The position numbers were made by a program, and so were the translations under genes. A stretch of DNA of 36,989 nucleotides from assembly GCA_964553105.1 (NCBI GenBank), contig CAZKJO010000022.1:1-36989 (forward strand), read 5' to 3'. The stretch's first letter is position 1. Every line of letters begins with the position of its first letter. Of this stretch, positions 32,206-36,989 are shown piece by piece. Under the pieces are notes generated by a model. It had not been told where the DNA came from. It searched no databases and saw nothing but the letters and a program-made list of their open reading frames with translations. Source of the DNA: Profundicola sp964553105. GTDB taxonomy: Bacteria > Bacteroidota > Bacteroidia > Flavobacteriales > Weeksellaceae.

Positions 32206-32454
32206 ATGAAAAAGTCAATGTTTATATATTCATTTATATTATTTGGGTTAATTTCTTGTTCAAAAGAATGGTCTGTAGCAGATCAAGAAATGTATATGAA
32301 TGATTGTTTGCAGTTTTCTGAAGATCAAAAAGAAATCTGTGAATGCGGTCTTAAAAAAGCTATGGAAAATTATAGTTCTATGGAAGAAGCCGAAGAAGCC
32401 ATAAAAAACATGAGCGAACAAGAAGTTGAAAATTTCTTTGCTGAGTGTATGTGA
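32206..32454 (+). CDS. Small Cys-containing lipoprotein
   Basis: An 82-residue protein with lipoprotein signal (MKKSMFIYSFILFGLISC; Cys18). The mature part of 64 residues is helical and charged and holds four further cysteines in the spacing C-x10-C-x-C-x33-C, likely forming disulfides in the periplasm. No family is firmly recognised; similar short lipoproteins with this Cys spacing are seen in flavobacteria. ATG 32206 is preferred because it gives a clean signal peptide; the longer frame from 32146 puts about 20 hydrophobic residues before it. Convergent with pgk, sharing a two-way terminator. Confidence 0.75.
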   Translation: MKKSMFIYSFILFGLISCSKEWSVADQEMYMNDCLQFSEDQKEICECGLKKAMENYSSMEEAEEAIKNMSEQEVENFFAECM

Positions 32455-32540
32455 TGTAATAGTTGGTAGTTTGTATTTAGTAAATAGAATCTTAGATTTT
32501 AAAGTATGTTTAAACTTTATATTTTTAAAATTTCAATACA

Positions 32541-32575
32541 AAAAAAGTGTCATATTTCTATGACACTTTTTTTAT
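32541..32575. terminator. Bidirectional terminator between the Cys-rich lipoprotein gene and pgk
   Basis: AAAAAAGTGTCATA and TATGACACTTTTTT form a perfect 14-bp stem with loop TTTC, A-rich on one side and T-rich on the other. It lies between the convergent stops at 32454 and 32594. Confidence 0.92.
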
Positions 32576-32593
32576 ATTTTATTATTAAATAAT

Positions 32594-33787
32594 TTATTTT
32601 TCCATAGCTGCAACACCAGGCAACTTAACACCTTCTAAGCTTTCTAACATAGCTCCACCTCCGGTAGAAACATAACTCATTTTATCCTCAAATCCGAACT
32701 GCTTAACGGCTGATACAGAATCTCCTCCTCCTACTAAAGAAAATGCTCCGGCTCTTGTAGCCTCATCTATAGCAACACCTAATTCTTTGGTTCCTTTTGC
32801 AAAATTCTCAAACTCAAAAACACCAACAGGTCCGTTCCATAGAATAGTTTTAGAAGAAAGTATGACTTCTTTAAACTTCTCTATACTCTCTGGCCCTATA
32901 TCTAAACCTTGCCATCCATCTGGAATTTTATCCACATCTACCACCTGAACTTTAGCTCCATTGTTGAAATCATCGGCAGCTAATACATCTACTGGTAAAT
33001 AAACTTCAACATTGTATTTTTTAGCTAATTCCAAAATTTCTAAAGCCAAATCTAATTTATCATCTTCTACAATAGATCCACCGATTTGTCCACCTTGAGC
33101 TTTAATAAAAGTAAACATCATTCCTCCACCAATGATCAATTTATCAATAGCAGGTAAAATATTATTGATAATTGTAATTTTAGAAGAAACCTTAGAACCG
33201 CCTAAAATCGCTAAAACCGGTTTTTCTCCTGTGTTTAAAACTGTATCAATCGCTTTTAACTCTTTATCCATTAAATAACCAAAAGCCTTGTGATCTTTAT
33301 CAAAGAATTGAGCAATTACCGCTGTAGAAGCATGATTTCTGTGTGCTGTTCCAAAAGCATCGTTGATATAAAAATCACCTAAAGAAGCTAATTGCTCAGC
33401 AAAATCCACATCTCCTTTTTCCTCTTCTTCTCTAAATCTTAGATTTTGTAGCATAAGCACGTTACCCATAGCAAGATTTTTAGCTTTGGTTTGCGCGTCT
33501 TCTCCCACCACATCGGTAGCAACTTGTACCACAATGCCCAAAGCATCCGAAAGTGGTCCAGCGATATGCTCTAAAGATAAGCTATCCACTTTTTTGCCTT
33601 TAGGTCTACCTAAGTGAGTCATTAGAATAACAGCTCCTCCATCTTTTAATACCTTTAAAATTGTTGGCTTAGCTGCAAGTATTCTCGTTTTATCAGTTAT
33701 GTTCATCTCTTTATCCAGAGGAACATTAAAATCTACACGAATCAATACTTTTTTATTCTTGAAATTAAAACTGTCTAAATGTTTCAT
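32594..33787 (-). CDS. pgk: Phosphoglycerate kinase
   Basis: A 397-residue enzyme of normal length. N-terminal RVDFNVPLD (17-25), THLGRPKG (near 57-64), the basic-patch block GTAHRNHAS, the nucleotide-binding KVSSKITIINN, and the C-terminal GGGDSVSAVKQFG and STGGGAMLE are all present. It interconverts 1,3-bisphosphoglycerate and 3-phosphoglycerate with ATP formation in glycolysis. The start ATG 33787 lies 18 bases behind a perfect -7 element on the minus strand. Single gene; convergent terminator with the lipoprotein gene. Confidence 0.97.
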   Translation of the reverse strand: MKHLDSFNFKNKKVLIRVDFNVPLDKEMNITDKTRILAAKPTILKVLKDGGAVILMTHLGRPKGKKVDSLSLEHIAGPLSDALGIVVQVATDVVGEDAQTKAKNLAMGNVLMLQNLRFREEEEKGDVDFAEQLASLGDFYINDAFGTAHRNHASTAVIAQFFDKDHKAFGYLMDKELKAIDTVLNTGEKPVLAILGGSKVSSKITIINNILPAIDKLIIGGGMMFTFIKAQGGQIGGSIVEDDKLDLALEILELAKKYNVEVYLPVDVLAADDFNNGAKVQVVDVDKIPDGWQGLDIGPESIEKFKEVILSSKTILWNGPVGVFEFENFAKGTKELGVAIDEATRAGAFSLVGGGDSVSAVKQFGFEDKMSYVSTGGGAMLESLEGVKLPGVAAMEK

Positions 33788-33805
33788 AGTTTTCGCTTGA
33801 GATTA

Positions 33806-33813
33806 CAAATATA
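33806..33813 (-). promoter_or_regulatory. Candidate -7 promoter element for pgk
   Basis: On the minus strand the bases read TATATTTG, a full match to TAnnTTTG, 18 bases upstream of the pgk start. The -33 element is not clear. Confidence 0.5.
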
Positions 33814-33973
33814 CATAAAGCATCAAATTAAGTCGAAGAGAAGTTTCAACTATTAGCTCTTCATATTTATATATTATATTTTAAGTTTAAAAAAAGATTT
33901 AAAAAAACTAATGATAATGATAATGCTTTGTGAATATGTTGAAAACTAAATGGCTTTTTATTTTATTGTAAGT

Positions 33974-33982
33974 TTATCCACA
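33974..33982 (+). promoter_or_regulatory. DnaA box (perfect consensus)
   Basis: TTATCCACA equals the E. coli high-affinity DnaA box. A one-mismatch relative, TTATCAACA on the minus strand (34852-34860), lies upstream of rnr. A single perfect box can occur by chance, so function is not proven. Confidence 0.4.
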
Positions 33983-34314
33983 ATTTATTAAAAAATAGTT
34001 CTTTATAAATCATACATTTACAAAGTTATTAAGAAATTAACAAAACGGTGAATTTTGTTGAAAGCTGAATAAGTAATTTCTGAATTTCTCTGTAAAAGTC
34101 GTTGATATCTTCCCAATAGAAATCAATAAGAAAATTTGCTTTGAATTACTTAATTTTGACATTAATAATATTTCTGGATTAATCAAGGAAAAGCTTTTAG
34201 AAGCTATGAACACTTATTCAATTTCTATTAACAATTTGTTTACATAAGAATACCCTTGATGCTCAGATGAATACATTAATTTAACATTTAAGCTTGTTGA
34301 AAACTATAAAAAAC

Positions 34315-34688
34315 ATGAAAATAGCCATTGGAGCAGATCACGCAGGATTTGAATTAAAAGAGAAAATTAAACAGTTATTAACATCGAAAGATATTGAGGT
34401 TGAGGATTTTGGAGCTCATTCAACGGATAGTGTTGATTATCCAGATTATGCACATCCTACGGCAGATGCTGTTGAAAACAAGAATGCTGACCTTGGTATT
34501 TTATTATGCGGAAGCGGAAATGGAATCGCTATGGCGGCCAATAAACATCAAAATATACGTGCGGCGATTTGCTGGACTACAGAATTAGCAGAATTGGCTC
34601 GCCAACATAATGATGCTAATATATTGGTTTTACCCGCGCGATTTATTTCAGAAGAATTAGGATTAAAAATAGTTGAAGCCTATTTAAA
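34315..34688 (+). CDS. rpiB: Ribose-5-phosphate isomerase B (3' end lost in assembly gap)
   Basis: 124 residues are visible of an expected 142-150. The N-terminus IAIGADHAGFELK with D8/H9, the catalytic Cys65 in LLCGSGNGIAMAANK, and AAICWTTELAELARQHNDAN with its conserved HNDAN block are intact. It interconverts ribose-5-phosphate and ribulose-5-phosphate in the pentose phosphate pathway. ATG 34315 gives the family start; the in-frame TTG at 34294 would add residues the family lacks. The stop lies within the N run. Confidence 0.93.
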
Positions 34689-34788
34689 NNNNNNNNNNNN
34701 NNNNNNNNNNNNNNNNNNNNNNNNNNNNNNNNNNNNNNNNNNNNNNNNNNNNNNNNNNNNNNNNNNNNNNNNNNNNNNNNNNNNNNNN
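34689..34788. other. Assembly gap (100 N) at the 3' end of rpiB
   Basis: Exactly 100 N, a placeholder. Flanks share no overlap. At least about 55-75 bases of rpiB are missing, and possibly another short gene between rpiB and rnr. Confidence 0.95.
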
Positions 34789-34941
34789 TATAATATAAAA
34801 AATACAAGGTTGTCAGGAATTCTATCATAGAGTAGAATTTGTTATTAATATTGTTGATAAGTATGTAAATTACTTAAATTCAATATTTTAAAATTAAAAA
34901 CTTATTAACATTTACTGCTAAACCACAGAGAAATAATACAC

Positions 34942-36989
34942 ATGTCAAAGAAGAAAAAATTTATAAAAACTCCAAACGAGCAAGGATATAAACAAACAGC
35001 GCACAAAATTTTGCGCTATATGCTTAAATACCCCAGCAAACAATTAAATCATAAGCAATTGGCTTCTGGTTTACAATTCAGAAATTCTAAACAGAAAGAT
35101 CATTTAATCAAAGTTTTATCAAAACTAGCCTCTAAAAATCAGTTGATTGAGGTAAGTCCAGGTAAATTTAAATTAAATGTTGAAAACAACTCTGTAGTGG
35201 GTGTAATCGATTTTACTACCTCTGGCGCAGCCTATGTGAATGTAGAAGGATTCGATCAAGATATTTACATACCTAAAGGTCAATCTAAAAATGCACTTCA
35301 AAACGATTTAGTTCAGTTAATTATTCACAATAATTCGGGAAAAAAGAAAGAAGGAAGTATTCTAGAGGTAATTCAGCGCAATAGAACGCAATATGTAGGT
35401 ATTTTAGAATTATCTAAAGATGGACATTATGGTTTTGTTAATGTAGATCAAACCTCATTGCATGTTGATATCTATGTAAGTTCTAAAAATCTTGCTGGAG
35501 CGCAAAATGGTGACAAAGTAGTAGCCGAAGTAATCGATTGGCCACAAGATGCGGATTCACCTTTTGGAAAGATTATCGATGTTTTGGGTACGCCAGGAGA
35601 TCACGAAGTAGAGATTCATGCGATTCTAGCCGAATATGGCTTGCCTTCTAAATTCCCAGAGGAAGTGGAAGCAGAAGCAGCACAATTAGATACCAGTATT
35701 AAACCAGAAGAAATTAAACGTCGTCGTGATATGCGCGATATTCCTACATTCACTATTGACCCAGCGGATGCAAAGGATTTTGATGATGCATTATCTATCC
35801 AAAAACTAGAAAATGGTAATTGGGAAATTGGTGTTCATATTGCCGATGTGGCACATTATGTTCAGCCAGGTTCATTAATTGACCAAGAAGCGCATGAACG
35901 CGCAACCTCTGTTTACTTGGTAGATAGAGTAGTTCCAATGTTACCAGAAATTTTGAGTAATGAAGCTTGTTCCTTGAGGCCTAACGAAGAGAAATACACA
36001 TTCTCAGCCGTTTTTGAAATGGATGATAATGCTAATATTGTTAATAACTGGTTTGGTCGCACAGTTACGTATTCCAATAAGAGAATGGCTTACGAAGATG
36101 CGCAAGACATTATAGAAGGTAAGGACGGCGACATGAAAGATGAGGTTTTAACCTTAAATAGATTAGCTAAAATCTTACGTCAACGTAGATTAGAAAATGG
36201 CGCTATTAGCTTTGATAAGGTTGAGGTGAAATTCAAATTGGATGATAAAGGAAATCCTTTAGGAGTTTACTTTAAAGAAAGTAAAGAAGCAAATCATTTG
36301 ATTGAGGAATTCATGTTGTTGGCGAATAAAAAGGTTTCTGAATTTGTAAGTTTAGATAAAAAAGGAAAAGAAACAGATCGAACCTTTATATATAGGATTC
36401 ACGATGATCCCAATCCAGATAAATTATTAAGTCTTAAACAATTTATTAAGCAGTTTGGTTATGGGCTAAATCTGGGTAACAGAAAAGAAACCACAGATTC
36501 TATTAACAACTTGTTGAAAGAGGTGAAAGGTAAAGGCGAAGAAAATATGGTAGAAACGCTTGCGATGAGAACCATGTCTAAAGCGATTTATTCAACAGAG
36601 AATATTGGTCATTATGGACTTGCTTTCGATTACTATAGTCACTTTACGTCGCCTATTCGTCGTTATCCTGATATTATGGCGCACAGATTACTTCAGCATT
36701 ATCTAGATGGCGGAAAATCTCCAAATCCAGAGCCTTACGAAGAAGATTGTGAATATTGTTCACAACGTGAGCGTTTGGCAGCAGATGCAGAACGAGATAG
36801 TATCAAATTTATGCAGGTAAAGTATCTAGAAGATCAAGTTGGCGAAGAATTCCATGGTTTGATTTCTGGTGTAACCGAGTGGGGAATCTACATCGAGTTG
36901 CCTGATTCTAGAGCAGAAGGTTTGGTGAAATTAAGAAATATTAGAGACGATCATTACGTCTTTGATCATACCAATTACTCTATTGTGGG
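34942..36989 (+). CDS. rnr: Ribonuclease R (3' end beyond the window)
   Basis: 682 residues are visible of an expected 720-760. An N-terminal winged-helix-like region (about 15-75, KQTAHKILRYMLKYPSKQL) comes first, then cold-shock-type OB domains (about 80-230), then the RNB catalytic domain (about 255-580) with its metal-binding aspartates in TIDPADAKDFDDA (D273, D279, D281, D282) and the HFTSPIRRYPD block, and the start of the C-terminal S1 domain (EFHGLISGVTEWGIYIEL). RNase R is a 3'-5' exoribonuclease that degrades structured RNA. Start ATG 34942 gives a Lys-rich N-terminus. No stop occurs before the window end. Confidence 0.97.
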   Translation, partial: MSKKKKFIKTPNEQGYKQTAHKILRYMLKYPSKQLNHKQLASGLQFRNSKQKDHLIKVLSKLASKNQLIEVSPGKFKLNVENNSVVGVIDFTTSGAAYVNVEGFDQDIYIPKGQSKNALQNDLVQLIIHNNSGKKKEGSILEVIQRNRTQYVGILELSKDGHYGFVNVDQTSLHVDIYVSSKNLAGAQNGDKVVAEVIDWPQDADSPFGKIIDVLGTPGDHEVEIHAILAEYGLPSKFPEEVEAEAAQLDTSIKPEEIKRRRDMRDIPTFTIDPADAKDFDDALSIQKLENGNWEIGVHIADVAHYVQPGSLIDQEAHERATSVYLVDRVVPMLPEILSNEACSLRPNEEKYTFSAVFEMDDNANIVNNWFGRTVTYSNKRMAYEDAQDIIEGKDGDMKDEVLTLNRLAKILRQRRLENGAISFDKVEVKFKLDDKGNPLGVYFKESKEANHLIEEFMLLANKKVSEFVSLDKKGKETDRTFIYRIHDDPNPDKLLSLKQFIKQFGYGLNLGNRKETTDSINNLLKEVKGKGEENMVETLAMRTMSKAIYSTENIGHYGLAFDYYSHFTSPIRRYPDIMAHRLLQHYLDGGKSPNPEPYEEDCEYCSQRERLAADAERDSIKFMQVKYLEDQVGEEFHGLISGVTEWGIYIELPDSRAEGLVKLRNIRDDHYVFDHTNYSIV

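Larger units (their letters stand above)
33788..34314. other. AT-rich intergenic region between divergent pgk and rpiB; candidate origin-like region
   Basis: About 527 bases, the longest space in the window, with no convincing gene. It holds a perfect DnaA box (33974-33982), two copies of TGTTGAAAACTA (33937-33948 and 34295-34306) with a third related TGTTGAAAGCT (34056-34066), three TAATGA units near 33908-33925 and several AT-rich tracts. A 56-codon open frame without a start (34077-34247) is probably chance. The genes on both sides point away from it. An origin, a DnaA-regulated promoter region or an ordinary long leader are all possible. Confidence 0.4.

Noticed and set aside
34789..34828. 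C-terminal residues of RpiB read across the third N run
   Set aside because: Same problem: the gap length is a placeholder, and the family C-terminus is not recognisable after it.
1..36989. Prophage, integrase or IS transposase
   Set aside because: No integrase, transposase, terminase or structural phage gene is seen on either strand; the window is mostly housekeeping genes.

Overview
The window is a low-GC stretch of chromosome from a member of the Bacteroidota, most likely order Flavobacteriales. Supporting evidence: short AT-rich intergenic regions, promoter elements of the Bacteroidota type (TAnnTTTG), many SCSS/ISSC-type lipoprotein signals, a complete Bat (aerotolerance) operon, a MnmG of the flavobacterial type, an OlsF-type fused acyltransferase and a large GltB-like FMN protein without an amidotransferase domain. 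No species can be named. It is a draft assembly: three runs of exactly 100 N mark scaffold joins. The first is flanked by an identical 55-base overlap, so it is an artefact that cuts an intact gene.

Layout. 1-3.3 kb (+): tail of a small membrane protein, polyprenol-phosphate-type glycosyltransferase, flippase-like membrane protein, a lipoprotein and a cobalamin/metal-binding periplasmic-type protein. 3.3-8.1 kb: PLP-dependent sulfur amino acid enzyme (-), TrmN6 (+), two exported proteins of unknown function (-), membrane-anchored glutamate-synthase-like FMN protein (-). 8.2-12.8 kb (+): YbeY, MnmG, SAM methyltransferase, lipocalin-like lipoprotein, OmpA-family lipoprotein. MnmG is bracketed by two near-consensus parS palindromes (ParB binding sites). 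12.9-18.5 kb: Nfu-type Fe-S scaffold (-), operon of gamma-carbonic anhydrase, aspartate kinase and OlsF (+), Maf (-), a candidate small RNA (+), FolB (-), tRNA-Phe (+). 18.7-28.2 kb (all -): small membrane protein, MarC, then the Bat operon read from right to left: MoxR, [four-helix-bundle gene inserted], DUF58, a membrane protein, BatA, BatB, BatC, a second BatC-like protein, BatD. 28.5-33.8 kb: TonB-dependent receptor (-), glucose/sorbosone dehydrogenase-like lipoprotein (-), small Cys-rich lipoprotein (+), Pgk (-). 33.8-34.3 kb: AT-rich intergenic region with a perfect DnaA box. 34.3-37 kb (+): RpiB and RNase R, the latter cut by the window end.

Most notable points. (1) A four-helix-bundle (23S-IVP/Avd-like) gene lies between moxR and the DUF58 gene. 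It has degenerate 7-9-bp tandem repeats on both sides, which run right up to the DUF58 start codon, and an assembly gap lies beside it. This looks like a small proliferating element that has not been well described. (2) Two parS sites flank mnmG; one lies in the probable mnmG 5' leader and the other forms the first codons of the next gene. (3) The intergenic region between the divergent pgk and rpiB genes is a candidate replication origin or other DnaA-controlled region. (4) An isolated hairpin plus terminator between maf and folB is a candidate small RNA or 26-codon peptide.
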